Shown here one piece after another: positions 1 to 8,004 of a DNA stretch of 42,317 nucleotides; the stretch's first letter is position 1, and the number at the start of each line of letters is the position of its first letter. Below the pieces are notes generated by a model that was not told the origin of the DNA, ran no database searches, and was given only the letters and a program-made list of their open reading frames with translations. The translations under genes were made by a program, and so were the position numbers. This stretch comes from an uncultured Halomonas sp. (GTDB taxonomy: Bacteria; Pseudomonadota; Gammaproteobacteria; Pseudomonadales; Halomonadaceae): NCBI RefSeq assembly GCF_946887195.1, contig NZ_CAMPKE010000026.1, forward strand, positions 1 through 42,317. The letters run 5' to 3'.

Positions 1-323
1 ACCGCATCGGGGTGATCAACAAGGGCGAGATCATCCTGGTCGAGGAGAAGGCCGAACTGATGCACAAGCTCGGCAGAAAGCAGTTGACGCTGCATCTGCA
101 TGAGCCGCTCGCGCACATTCCCGACGCGCTCGCCGATCATGACCTGGCGCTCGCCGCGGAGGGCACCGAGTTGGTGTATACCTACGATACGCAGCAGGAG
201 CGCACCGGTGTCACAGGGTTGCTCGGCGATCTCAATGCCGCCGGCATCCGCTTCAAGGACCTGCATACCCGGCAGAGTTCACTGGAAGAAATCTTCGTCA
301 GCCTGGTAAGGGAGCGCCAATGA
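1..323 (+). CDS. ABC transporter ATP-binding protein, C-terminal fragment
   Basis: This is the last 106 codons of an ATP-binding subunit whose start lies before the window. The visible frame opens with [14 protein letters not shown], the strand pair that follows the H-loop in drug/polysaccharide-type ABC ATPases. It ends with the usual C-terminal accessory domain ([13 protein letters not shown]). The Walker and signature motifs are outside the window. The stop codon overlaps the start of the following ABC-2 permease as ATGA, so the two form one exporter operon and are probably translationally coupled. By family (YadG/NodI/CcmA-like) it would energise export through that permease. The substrate cannot be read from the sequence. 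Confidence 0.85.
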   Translation, partial: RIGVINKGEIILVEEKAELMHKLGRKQLTLHLHEPLAHIPDALADHDLALAAEGTELVYTYDTQQERTGVTGLLGDLNAAGIRFKDLHTRQSSLEEIFVSLVRERQ

Positions 324-1081
324 ACCTTCACGCCATTCGCTCGATCTACACCTTCGAGATGGCGCGCGCACGGCGCACGCTGTTGCAGAGCGTGGTGTCG
401 CCGGTCATCTCGACTTCGCTGTACTTCGTGGTCTTCGGCGCGGCGATCGGCTCGCGAATCACGCAGATCGAAGGTATCAGCTACGGCGCCTTCATCGTGC
501 CGGGGCTGATCATGCTGATGCTGCTGACCCAGAGCGTCTCGAACGCCTCCTTCGCGATCTTCTTCCCGAAGTTCTCGGGCACGATCTACGAGCTGCTGTC
601 GGCGCCGATCGCCTATTACGAGATCGTGATCGGTTATGTCGGCGCGGCCGCCACCAAGTCGATCGTGCTCGGCCTGATCATCCTGGCCACGGCGGGCCTG
701 TTCGTGCCGCTCGAGATCGCTCATCCGCTATGGATGCTGGTGTTTCTGGTGCTTACCGCGGTGACGTTCAGCCTGCTCGGTTTCATCATCGGCATCTGGG
801 CCGACGGTTTCGAGAAGCTGCAACTCGTTCCCTTGCTGATCATCACGCCGCTGACGTTCCTCGGCGGCAGCTTCTACTCCGTCGATATGCTGCCGCCGTT
901 CTGGCAAACCGTGACGCTGTTCAACCCGGTGGTCTACCTGGTCAGCGGCTTTCGCTGGAGCTTCTACGGCATCAGCGATGTCAGCGTGGCGGCGAGCCTG
1001 GCGATGATCGTGGTGTTTCTGGCGCTGTGCCTGGCAATCGTGGGGTGGATATTTAGAACCGGTTATCGGATCAAGCCCTGA
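320..1081 (+). CDS. ABC-2 type transporter permease
   Basis: A 253-residue integral membrane protein with about six hydrophobic segments and the ABC-2 signature region near residues 170-215 ([45 protein letters not shown], shown here only as the region around LGGSFYS and NPVVYLV). Length and motifs match the YadH/NodJ group of export permeases. The start overlaps the upstream ATPase stop by four bases (ATGA), and GGGAG lies just upstream as a ribosome binding site. With the ATPase it would form a two-gene exporter of an unknown hydrophobic or glycan substrate in the inner membrane. It ends four bases before the convergent flavin oxidoreductase gene, and no terminator hairpin is visible between them. 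Confidence 0.85.
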   Translation: MNLHAIRSIYTFEMARARRTLLQSVVSPVISTSLYFVVFGAAIGSRITQIEGISYGAFIVPGLIMLMLLTQSVSNASFAIFFPKFSGTIYELLSAPIAYYEIVIGYVGAAATKSIVLGLIILATAGLFVPLEIAHPLWMLVFLVLTAVTFSLLGFIIGIWADGFEKLQLVPLLIITPLTFLGGSFYSVDMLPPFWQTVTLFNPVVYLVSGFRWSFYGISDVSVAASLAMIVVFLALCLAIVGWIFRTGYRIKP

Positions 1082-1085
1082 GGCA

Positions 1086-2189
1086 TCACTCGCTTTTGAA
1101 CAGCGTTTTGAACTGACGCGGCTGGCTGCGCAGGTACTGCTTGGGCGCCTGCACGCTGGCGCCGAGTTGCGCCGCCGCATGCCAGGGCCAGCGGGGGTCG
1201 TAAAGCATGGCGCGCGCCAGCGCGATGGCATCGGCGTCGCCGGTACCGACGATCGCCTCGGCCTGCTCCGGCTCGGTGATCAGGCCGACCGCGATGATCG
1301 GCATGTCGACCGCCGCCTTGGCGGCACGCGCGAAAGGCACCTGATAATTCGGTCCCAGGGGAACGCTCTGTTGCGGCGTCAAGCCGCCACCGGAAAGATG
1401 CAGGAAGCTGCAACCGCGTGCGTCGAGCGCCTTGGCGAGCACCAGGGTCTGTTCCAGATCCCAGCCGCCGGCTGCCCAGTCGCTGCCCGATACTCGCATG
1501 CCCACGGGCTTGTCGGCGGGAAACGCCTCGCGCACGGCCTCGAACACCTCCAACGGAAAACGCAGGCGATTCTCGAGACTGCCACCATATTCGTCGTCGC
1601 GCTGGTTGGAGAGCGGCGACAGAAACTCGTGCAGCAGGTAACCGTGCGCCCCATGCAGCTCGATCAACCCGAGCCCGAGTCGCTCGGCACGCCGGGCGGC
1701 GGCGGCGAAATCATCGCGCACCTGATCGAGCTGCTCTCGCGTCAGCGCGCTGGGCGGGCGATCGTCGTCGCCGTGGGCGATCACCGAAGGCGCCAGCGCT
1801 TGCCAGCCGCCCTCCTCGAACGGAACCTGCCCGCCGCCCTCCCAAGGGGCACGACTCGAGGCCTTGCGACCGGCATGGCCCAACTGGATACCCAGCGGCA
1901 TCGACGAATAACGCCGCACTGCCGTGAGTACCCGCTTCAGCGCCTGCTCGTTGGCATCCGACCACAGGCCCAGATCTCCCGGGCTGATACGCCCTTCCGG
2001 CGATACCGCCGTCGCCTCGAGAATCAGCAGGCCCGCCCCGGAAAGGGCCAAATGGCCGAGATGAATCAGGTGCCAATCGGTCGCGCAGCCCTCTTCGGCC
2101 GAGTACTGGCACATCGGGGCAATCACGATGCGATTTTCCAACTCGAGCGAACCGAGTCGTAATGGCGTAAACAGAGTGGGTGTCGACAT
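1086..2189 (-). CDS. NADH:flavin oxidoreductase, old yellow enzyme family (YqjM-like)
   Basis: A 367-residue FMN-dependent ene-reductase. It begins MSTPTLFTPLRLGSLELENR, the typical start of the YqjM/xenobiotic reductase A class. Visible family segments are APMCQYSA (active-site cysteine loop), IQLGHAGRKAS, ELHGAHGYLLHEFLSP and the phosphate-binding end VGLITEPEQAEAIV. The family reduces activated C=C bonds of enones, enals or xenobiotics using NAD(P)H in the cytoplasm. The open frame extends 40 codons further upstream, but the start is placed at 2189 because homology begins there and GAGA lies a few bases before it. It is divergent from the PaiB-like gene, with about 145 bases between them for both promoters. 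Physiological substrate unknown. Confidence 0.9.
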   Translation of the reverse strand: MSTPTLFTPLRLGSLELENRIVIAPMCQYSAEEGCATDWHLIHLGHLALSGAGLLILEATAVSPEGRISPGDLGLWSDANEQALKRVLTAVRRYSSMPLGIQLGHAGRKASSRAPWEGGGQVPFEEGGWQALAPSVIAHGDDDRPPSALTREQLDQVRDDFAAAARRAERLGLGLIELHGAHGYLLHEFLSPLSNQRDDEYGGSLENRLRFPLEVFEAVREAFPADKPVGMRVSGSDWAAGGWDLEQTLVLAKALDARGCSFLHLSGGGLTPQQSVPLGPNYQVPFARAAKAAVDMPIIAVGLITEPEQAEAIVGTGDADAIALARAMLYDPRWPWHAAAQLGASVQAPKQYLRSQPRQFKTLFKSE

Positions 2190-2335
2190 TGGCGCATCTC
2201 GAAACGAAGTGAGAACAAAATGTAGCAAGCTAATAATTTCTACACAATCCCAAGGCGATTCCTTCGAAGTATCGCACTTGGAAGAAGCGGTTGGGTATAT
2301 TCTGGCCATTCACACCGGATGCGATGGACACCGTT

Positions 2336-2974
2336 ATGTATTTGCCCGAGCATTTCAACGAAACGCGCCCTGCCGCGCTACATGCGCTGATCAGGCATCA
2401 CCCTTTCGCCACTCTCGTCACGCTGGGCGCGGAGGGGCTCGACGCCGATCACCTGCCCTTCGTGCTGGATGCCGACGGTAGCGAACATGGCCGATTGCGC
2501 GGCCATATCGCCCGCGCCAATGCACTCTGGAAAAGCGTCGAGAACGAGGCCGATGTGCTGGCGGTGTTTCAGGGACCGCAGGCGTACATCACACCATCGT
2601 GGTATCCCGCCAAGCGCGAGCATGGCAAGGTCGTGCCGACCTGGAATTACGGCGTCGTGCATGCGCACGGTCGTATCCGTTTCATTGACGATGCCGATTG
2701 GCTGTACCGCCTGGTCAATGATCTCACCAACGCGCATGAAACCGGACGCGACACCGCTTGGCAGGTTCAGGATGCACCCGCCGAGTACATCGCCAAGATG
2801 AGCCGTGCGATCGTCGGCGTGGAGATAACCATCACGCGCCTGTTGGGCAAGTGGAAAGCGAGCCAGCACAAACCCGAAGACGAACGCCAGGGAATCGAGC
2901 GAGGCTTGCATGAGCAGAGCGGCCTTTCGCGTCGTGAAAGTAGCTATCTGGCCGGAAAAAACCCAGTAAGCTAG
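2336..2974 (+). CDS. FMN-binding negative transcriptional regulator, PaiB family
   Basis: A 212-residue protein with the PaiB/FMN_bind_2 pattern: MYLPEHF at the start, HPFATLVTLG, the split-barrel segment DHLPFVLD, HIARANALWK, VFQGPQAYITPSWYP and KVVPTWNYGVVHAHG. The fold binds a flavin. In Bacillus PaiB is a repressor of sporulation and degradative enzyme genes, but many homologues lack a proven regulatory role. The start at 2336 matches the family N-terminus; an in-frame ATG at 2324 is also possible, and neither has a strong Shine-Dalgarno. The C-terminus ends in an unconserved serine-rich tail. It is divergent from the flavin oxidoreductase, and both being flavoproteins suggests a shared redox theme, which is inference. 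Confidence 0.85.
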   Translation: MYLPEHFNETRPAALHALIRHHPFATLVTLGAEGLDADHLPFVLDADGSEHGRLRGHIARANALWKSVENEADVLAVFQGPQAYITPSWYPAKREHGKVVPTWNYGVVHAHGRIRFIDDADWLYRLVNDLTNAHETGRDTAWQVQDAPAEYIAKMSRAIVGVEITITRLLGKWKASQHKPEDERQGIERGLHEQSGLSRRESSYLAGKNPVS

Positions 2975-3000
2975 CGCCAACTCAACGGCCATATACAAAG

Positions 3001-3030
3001 AAGGGTGAGAGAACATATTCCCTCACCCTT
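3001..3030 (-). terminator. Hairpin terminator of KGG gene 1 (possibly bidirectional)
   Basis: A perfect 9-bp inverted repeat, AAGGGTGAG at 3001-3009 and CTCACCCTT at 3022-3030, with a 12-base loop. It lies 68 bases past the KGG gene stop and 27 bases past the PaiB-like gene, so it can serve both convergent genes. A closely similar hairpin stands at the same distance behind the broken KGG copy at 17890-18074. Confidence 0.65.
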
Positions 3031-3097
3031 GCAGATCTCGATAGTAACGATTTAAATCAAACGGTATAAAACGCTAACGTTGACAGACATTGGTCAA

Positions 3098-3514
3098 TCA
3101 GGAATTACGACCACCGTCATGGCTGTGTTCGCCGCCTTTCTTGCCGGCTTCGGAGGCCTTCTGACGATCATTGGCAAAGTTGCCACCGCTGTGTTCGCCC
3201 CCTTTCTGACCGGCTTTTGACGCTCTTTCCGGGTCATTGGCGAAATTGCCACCGCTGTTTTGGCCGCCTTTCTGACCGGCTTCGGAAGCTCTCTCCGGAT
3301 CGTTCTTGAAGTTGCCACCGCTTTGCTGGCCGCCTTTATGGCCGATGTCTTCGTAAAACTCCTTGCCATGAGTATCCGAAGTCGCTTCACCGCCTTTGTG
3401 GCCAATATCCTCGTAGAACTCCTTACCATGGGTGTCGGAAGTCGCTTCACCATCTTTTTGGCCGGCTTCGTTCACGCTCATGTTTTCTTTGCCAGTTTTA
3501 CGATTGTCGCTCAT
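3098..3514 (-). CDS. KGG-repeat general stress protein (copy 1)
   Basis: A 138-residue, very hydrophilic protein made of about six glycine/lysine-rich repeats ending in KGG (EAGQKGG, DIGHKGG, EAGKKGG), with GGNFANDPERAS spacers and the tail GEHSHDGGRNS. This is the stress-induced KGG family (YciG/GsiB-like hydrophilins), linked in other bacteria to desiccation, osmotic and stationary-phase tolerance; the molecular activity is unknown. The start is fixed by a perfect AGGAGG six bases before ATG 3514. A 20-residue unit, EATSDTHGKEFYEDIGHKGG, occurs twice in tandem, once more than in the paralogue at 34816. The first repeat reads KDG instead of KGG. A Crp/Fnr regulator lies immediately upstream on the same strand. 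Confidence 0.9.
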   Translation of the reverse strand: MSDNRKTGKENMSVNEAGQKDGEATSDTHGKEFYEDIGHKGGEATSDTHGKEFYEDIGHKGGQQSGGNFKNDPERASEAGQKGGQNSGGNFANDPERASKAGQKGGEHSGGNFANDRQKASEAGKKGGEHSHDGGRNS

Positions 3515-3554
3515 GTGAACCTCCTGATTACATCGCTCCTTTAACCTCTTGATC

Positions 3555-3572
3555 GTTAGACTTTCATCTAAC
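3555..3572 (-). promoter_or_regulatory. Inverted repeat upstream of KGG gene 1
   Basis: GTTAGA (3555-3560) and TCTAAC (3567-3572) form a 6-6-6 inverted repeat about 41 bases before the KGG start codon. It could be an operator or part of a promoter. It does not match the TTGAT-N4-ATCAA Fnr consensus, and no proof of function is visible. Confidence 0.3.
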
Positions 3573-3703
3573 AATGGCAAGATAGTCATGATTCCATGAG
3601 TATGCAAAGCGCAGCCGCAGACCTGCCGCTTCGCTTGAGCCATCCCGCAAAAACGCCCGAATTTCTTATATTGGCCAAGACTGCGAAACGCCCCTGACAG
3701 AAT

Positions 3704-4468
3704 CTAAAGATCCTTTTCCAATTCGGGAACCGCACGCTCCAGATGCAAGTACATGGGGTCGAAATCAGCGTACTCTTTCATCCTGCGCCAATTCGCGATC
3801 TTTAGCTGTTTATTAGCGAAAGTTATAAGCCTTTCCTGGCGAAGCTTTTGCATGACCCTATTGGTATGAACATAGGTGATGCCCATCGCTTCACCCAGAT
3901 GAGTCTGAGTCACGGGCAATCGAAAATGGTGATCATCGGTCAGCCCGGCAGCGCGGGAACGTATGAGCAGCTCGCACAAGAGATGAGCAAGGCGCTGATC
4001 GGCCGGGCGCGATCCGAGATTGACGAGCCACTCCTGAAGAATCGATATATCGATGAGCGCCGACCAATTCAGCGAGCGGGCGAGCCCGGGGTGGTTATCG
4101 TAAATGTCATAAATCCGCTCGTGCGATAAGGAAGCGAACGTACTCGGGGCCAGCACGCCAATCGAGTAATCTATCTGGTTGGCGAGCGTGATATGAATAT
4201 TGCAGAAATCGCCGGGGATGAGATAAGTCAGAACCTGAAGCTTTCCCTGAGGACTGATCTTGTATCGGCAAGCCCACCCATCCAATAATAGATAAACCTG
4301 CTCTGGTTTATCGCCCTGTTTTATAACGTCTTTCCCCTTCCCGAAGCGTCTTGGCTCGCTCAAGGCTTTTTCGAGAATATTAATCTCTTCAGGCGTATGA
4401 GATTGATAATTATCAAGTTTATGGATGAAGTGTCGCTTTAACATGATATCTGCTGCCTGATATAGCAT
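3704..4468 (-). CDS. Crp/Fnr family transcriptional regulator
   Basis: A 254-residue protein with an N-terminal cyclic-nucleotide-binding-type barrel (about residues 20-140: GKDVIKQGDKPEQVYLLLDGWACRYK, LIPGDFCNIH) and a C-terminal winged helix (about 165-230: LPVTQTHLGEAMGITYVHTNRVMQKL). No Fnr-type N-terminal cysteine cluster is present, so it is not a classical oxygen sensor. It resembles the many uncharacterised Crp-like regulators of alpha- and gammaproteobacteria that lie near stress genes. Start 4468 gives the longest form; ATG 4444 (MLKRHFIHKL) is an equally good start with a weak AGG upstream. It precedes KGG gene 1 on the same strand with about 190 bases between, so it may regulate it; this is inference. 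Confidence 0.85.
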   Translation of the reverse strand: MLYQAADIMLKRHFIHKLDNYQSHTPEEINILEKALSEPRRFGKGKDVIKQGDKPEQVYLLLDGWACRYKISPQGKLQVLTYLIPGDFCNIHITLANQIDYSIGVLAPSTFASLSHERIYDIYDNHPGLARSLNWSALIDISILQEWLVNLGSRPADQRLAHLLCELLIRSRAAGLTDDHHFRLPVTQTHLGEAMGITYVHTNRVMQKLRQERLITFANKQLKIANWRRMKEYADFDPMYLHLERAVPELEKDL

Positions 4469-4610
4469 CGTATGGAAATAAATATTAGGCTCGTTGTTTC
4501 ACGAGAATGGCACAGCGATATTTTCATTGCCTATGTACCGATCGACACGACCGTTTATGTAAGGTAATGGTGGCGACTCCGTGGGCAATACGAGACCTGG
4601 CGAGGGAACC

Positions 4611-5333
4611 ATGCGGATAGCAGCATGCCGGGCGATCGGCGTCGTTGCCTTGGCGCTGACCAGCCTGTCGGCTCTGGCCAGCCCGGCCGATCCCGTGCCT
4701 TTTCGGGCGACCTACCATCTCAGCGTCGAAGGCTGGCCGGATGCGCAAATCGACCATCGGCTTTCGCGCCATGGCGAGCTATGGCAAAGCGAGATGCAAG
4801 CCACCATTTCGATCGCCGAGGGTGAAGAGCGCAGCCGTTTCCGGGTCGACAGCAAGGGCATCGATGCGCGCGCCTATGTCAGCGGTTACAGCCTGCTCGG
4901 TTTCGGCGAGCGTTACCGGTTGACCGAAGACGACCTGGCGACGCTACCCGATCGTCAAACGGCACTATTCGCGCTTTCGCGGCGCGCCCCCGACGCGCGC
5001 TGCACGCAGACTGAAGACGAGAATGAGACCGCACCCTGCACGCTGCGATATCTTGACTACGAAGGCGAGCAAAAAACGCTGCGCTATCGGGTCGTCATGC
5101 ATGGCGAGACGCGGCTGCCAATCGGCACCTTTCCCAGCGTCACGGTCGATAGCTGGGATCCCGAGAAACCCGATCGCCAACTGGTGTTCACCTTCCATCG
5201 CGATATCCCCGGCCTGCTGCTCGGCGTGGAGTATCGCCGCGACGGCGAACGCCGGAGCCGCCTGACGCTGACGCAATTGACTCTCCCCAACAAAGCGCTA
5301 CCCGCGCACGCGCCCACTCATCAGCAGCCCTGA
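4611..5333 (+). CDS. DUF3108 domain-containing exported protein
   Basis: A 240-residue protein with a signal peptide (MRIAACRAIGVVALALTSLS, likely cut after ALA near residue 23). The mature part matches DUF3108: VPFRATYHLSVEGWP at its start, repeated beta-strand segments and PIGTFPSVTVDSWDPEKPDRQLVFTFHRDIPGLLLGVEY near the end (only the family pattern is given). DUF3108 proteins are periplasmic or outer-membrane-associated beta-rich proteins of unknown function. The open frame begins ten codons earlier, but ATG 4611 has GAGGG five bases upstream and starts a proper signal sequence. It is divergent from the Crp/Fnr gene, with about 140 AT-richer bases between them. Confidence 0.85.
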   Translation: MRIAACRAIGVVALALTSLSALASPADPVPFRATYHLSVEGWPDAQIDHRLSRHGELWQSEMQATISIAEGEERSRFRVDSKGIDARAYVSGYSLLGFGERYRLTEDDLATLPDRQTALFALSRRAPDARCTQTEDENETAPCTLRYLDYEGEQKTLRYRVVMHGETRLPIGTFPSVTVDSWDPEKPDRQLVFTFHRDIPGLLLGVEYRRDGERRSRLTLTQLTLPNKALPAHAPTHQQP

Positions 5334-5340
5334 TGGGCCA

Positions 5341-5357
5341 TCAGCGAAAATCGCTGA
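5341..5357 (+). other. Small perfect hairpin between DUF3108 gene and lysO
   Basis: TCAGCGA and TCGCTGA form a perfect 7-bp stem around an AAA loop, eight bases after the DUF3108 gene stop. No T-run follows, so it is at best a weak terminator or an RNA-processing or stability element. Confidence 0.35.
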
Positions 5358-5412
5358 CGCAACCCACCGCCAACCGCTAGAGTAGCCGGTCGTTTCCTTG
5401 CAAGGAGCCACC

Positions 5413-6339
5413 ATGCTCGCTGGCCTGTTGCTGATATTGCTGCCATTGATCGTGGGTTATCTGGTCCCGGTACGAAATCCGCGCACGCTGGCGTCGATCA
5501 ATCGCGGCGTGAATCTTTCGGTGTATGCGATCCTCGGCCTGATGGGCGTCAGCCTGACCGGGCTCGAGGATCTCGGTGGGCAACTGGCGCGCATGGGTGG
5601 CCAGGCGGCACTGCTGTTCGCGGTGATCACGCCGATCAATCTCGCCGCATTGTGGTGGCTATCGCGCCGCAGCCGCTTGGCCATCGGCGGCTCCAGGGTG
5701 GTCGAGGGCGCGCCCACCAGCAAGCTCGCGGCCATGCTCGGCTCGCTGGCGTTGGCGGGTGTGGTGGTGCTGGGCGTACTCGCTGGGCTGGCCTTTGGCA
5801 CGCTGGGTTGGCATGACGCACCCGCATTCGCCGAGCGGCTGGCCGAGTGGGTGCTGTATGCGCTGCTCGCGCTGATCGGCTGCCAGCTACGCAATTCCGG
5901 CATGCCACTCAAGCAGATTCTGCTCAATCGTCACGGCCTGGCCATCGCCTCCACGGTGGCGCTCAGTTCGCTGATCGCCGGTCTGCTGGCCGCGCCGCTG
6001 CTCGGGCTGCGCTGGAACGAGGGTCTGGCCATGGCCGCCGGTTTCGGCTGGTACTCGCTATCGGGAATCCTGATCGGCGATCAACTCGGCCCGGTGCTGG
6101 GTGGCGTGGCGTTCTTCAACGACCTGGCGCGCGAGTTGCTGGCCTTCCTGCTGATTCCGCTGGTCATCCAGCGCGCCACGCCGCTGGCCATCGGCTATGG
6201 CGGGGCCACCTCGATGGACTTCACGCTACCGGTCATCCAGCAGCATGGTGGGGTGGTCTGCGTACCCATCGCCGTAGTCAGTGGCTTCATTCTGTCGTTG
6301 CTGTCGCCGCCATTGATCCTGTTTTTGTTGTCCTTGTAG
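5413..6339 (+). CDS. lysO: Lysine exporter LysO family protein
   Basis: A 308-residue inner-membrane protein with about eight hydrophobic segments. It matches LysO (YbjE, DUF340) of Escherichia coli in length (299 there) and in conserved blocks: LLILLPLIVGYLVP at the start, IGCQLRNSGMPLKQILLNRHG, AAGFGWYSLSGIL, VAFFNDLARELLAFLLIP and GATSMDFTLPVIQ. LysO exports L-lysine and toxic lysine analogues such as thialysine. AAGGAG seven bases before ATG 5413 fixes the start. In E. coli lysO is regulated by ArgP and a lysine-dependent mechanism; nothing equivalent could be recognised here. It stands alone between the DUF3108 gene and the sugar operon. Confidence 0.9.
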   Translation: MLAGLLLILLPLIVGYLVPVRNPRTLASINRGVNLSVYAILGLMGVSLTGLEDLGGQLARMGGQAALLFAVITPINLAALWWLSRRSRLAIGGSRVVEGAPTSKLAAMLGSLALAGVVVLGVLAGLAFGTLGWHDAPAFAERLAEWVLYALLALIGCQLRNSGMPLKQILLNRHGLAIASTVALSSLIAGLLAAPLLGLRWNEGLAMAAGFGWYSLSGILIGDQLGPVLGGVAFFNDLARELLAFLLIPLVIQRATPLAIGYGGATSMDFTLPVIQQHGGVVCVPIAVVSGFILSLLSPPLILFLLSL

Positions 6340-6507
6340 TAAATTTACCAAAAGGGCATTTCCCGCCAAGCAAGCGATCGCACACGCTTAGCCTTTGAAA
6401 TCCCTGTCATGTCAGCGGCTTCTGAATCAATAGCCGCTAATGCTGCGCCGCATCTACGCATAAAGTCTAGGTTGAGTCGAAGGGCACTGACCGCTAACTT
6501 TCCAACA

Positions 6508-6527
6508 TGTCTTAAACGATTAAGACA
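6508..6527 (+). promoter_or_regulatory. Candidate LacI-family operator for the sugar operon
   Basis: TGTCTTAAACGATTAAGACA is an even-length palindrome with a central CG at 6517-6518 and only one mismatched base pair (A/A next to the CG). That is the classical form of a LacI-family operator. It lies 204 bases upstream of the binding-protein gene, and a LacI-family gene closes the same operon. This makes it the best candidate target of that regulator. No confident -35/-10 pair could be placed around it. Confidence 0.6.
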
Positions 6528-6634
6528 ACAGCAATCGTTAGGATTCGCTGAAGAAATCGTCGAGCGGAATGAATAACAAGGCGCACGGAACACAGAAGAC
6601 GAGACATAACCTGAGTCAGGCGAGTCTTGATCGG

Positions 6635-6648
6635 ACTGGCGTACCAGT
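6635..6648 (+). promoter_or_regulatory. Second palindrome upstream of the sugar operon
   Basis: ACTGG-CGTA-CCAGT is a 14-bp palindrome 83 bases before the start of the binding-protein gene. It is unlike the palindrome at 6508. It may be a leader hairpin or a binding site for a second regulator. The remainder of 6340-6730 holds no gene that could be supported. Confidence 0.3.
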
Positions 6649-6730
6649 ACCGCGCAACGCAGTAATTCTCCCGTGCAGACATTTATGCAGTGATTCCTTA
6701 GATAACAACAACCGACGAGGACCTCACCCA

Positions 6731-7990
6731 ATGATTCGCAAGCTGATTCCCATGCTCGCCTTGGCCGGTGCCGGCATAGGCCAGGCGCACGCCGCCGATC
6801 TGACCATCTCGTGTGGCGCCGTGGGCGCCGAACTCATCCTGTGCAAGGAGGGCGTCAAGGCCTGGGAGGAGAAAACCGGGCATAGCGTCGATATCGTCTC
6901 CACACCCAACTCCTCCACCGCGCGGCTATCGCTGTATCAGCAGATTCTTTCCGCGCAATCCAGCGATATCGATGTGATGCAGATCGATGTGGTATGGCCA
7001 GGGTTGCTCGCCAATCACCTGGTCGATCTGCGCGAGTTCGGCGGCGACGGCGTTGCCGAGGGGCATTTCCAGACCATCGTCGACAACAACACGATCGACG
7101 GACGGTTGGTCGCCATGCCCTGGTTCACCGACGCCGGGGTGCTCTATTACCGCAAGGACCTGCTCGAAGCGTATGGCCATGAGGTGCCCGAAACCTGGCA
7201 GGAGATGACTGCCGTGGCCAGCGATATCCAGGCCGCCGAGCGCGAAGCCGGCAATGACAAGATGTGGGGTTACGTATTTCAGGGGCGCGCCTACGAGGGG
7301 CTGACCTGCAACGCGCTGGAGTGGGTGGCGAGCTACGGTGGCGGCACCATCGTCGACGATACGGGCGAGATCACCATCGACAATCCGCGCGCCGCCGCGG
7401 CGCTCGATCAGGCCGCTGACTGGATCGGCAAGATTTCGCCCGAGGGCGTGCTCAATTACACCGAGGAAGAGGCGCGCGGCGTGTTCCAGTCGGGCAACGC
7501 GGTATTCATGCGCAACTGGCCGTATGCCTGGGCACTGGCGCAGAGCGAATCGAGCGACATTCGTGGCAAGGTCGGCGTCACCACCCTGCCCCACGGCCCC
7601 GAGGGCGAGAGCGCGGCGACACTCGGCGGCTGGAACCTGGCGGTATCGAAGTACAGCAAGAACCCCGAGCTCGCGGTGAAGCTGGTCAGCTACCTGACCT
7701 CGGAAGCCGAGCAGAAACGTCGCGCCATCGAGGGCTCCTACAACCCGACCATCAAGTCGCTGTACCAGGATGAGGAAGTGCTCGCCGCAGTACCCTTCTT
7801 CGGCACCCTCTACGATACCTTCGCCAACGCCGTGGCGCGGCCCTCCGCTCCCACCGGCAGCAATTACGGCCGGGTCAGCAACGCCTTCTTCAATGCCGCG
7901 CACGAGGTACTGGCCGGCACCCAGAGTGGCGAGCATGCCGTCTCTCAATTGGCCAGCGAATTGTCACGCATCAAGCGTGGCCGCTGGTGA
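6731..7990 (+). CDS. Sugar ABC transporter substrate-binding protein (alpha-glucoside/trehalose type)
   Basis: A 419-residue family 1 extracellular solute-binding protein. A signal peptide (MIRKLIPMLALAGAGIGQAHA) is followed by mature AADLTISCG. Family blocks include DVMQIDVVWPGLLANHLVDL, AMPWFTDAGVLYYRKDLL and TLGGWNLAVSKYSKNPELAVKL. The length and the Cys-rich start of the mature part resemble ThuE/AglE-type trehalose, maltose and sucrose binding proteins. The start at 6731 is chosen for the signal peptide and GAGG ten bases upstream; the open frame extends further but without homology. It is the first gene of a five-gene operon with two permeases, a GH13 alpha-glucosidase and a MalK-type ATPase. 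Its ligand is probably an alpha-linked glucoside. Confidence 0.9.
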   Translation: MIRKLIPMLALAGAGIGQAHAADLTISCGAVGAELILCKEGVKAWEEKTGHSVDIVSTPNSSTARLSLYQQILSAQSSDIDVMQIDVVWPGLLANHLVDLREFGGDGVAEGHFQTIVDNNTIDGRLVAMPWFTDAGVLYYRKDLLEAYGHEVPETWQEMTAVASDIQAAEREAGNDKMWGYVFQGRAYEGLTCNALEWVASYGGGTIVDDTGEITIDNPRAAAALDQAADWIGKISPEGVLNYTEEEARGVFQSGNAVFMRNWPYAWALAQSESSDIRGKVGVTTLPHGPEGESAATLGGWNLAVSKYSKNPELAVKLVSYLTSEAEQKRRAIEGSYNPTIKSLYQDEEVLAAVPFFGTLYDTFANAVARPSAPTGSNYGRVSNAFFNAAHEVLAGTQSGEHAVSQLASELSRIKRGRW

Positions 7991-8004
7991 ACCGGGAGCG
8001 CGCC

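Noticed and set aside
182..724. Long open frame on the minus strand opposite the ABC exporter genes
   Set aside because: It is a low-complexity, Arg/Asp/His-rich shadow of the two real genes, with no ribosome binding site or homology.
1167..2162. 331-codon plus-strand frame opposite the flavin oxidoreductase
   Set aside because: The composition is that of a GC-rich antisense frame; the minus-strand gene has clear family motifs throughout.
3098..3514. Regularly spaced repeats that might be taken for a CRISPR array
   Set aside because: The repeats are coding, diverged at synonymous sites and translate to the KGG protein; there are no unique spacers.
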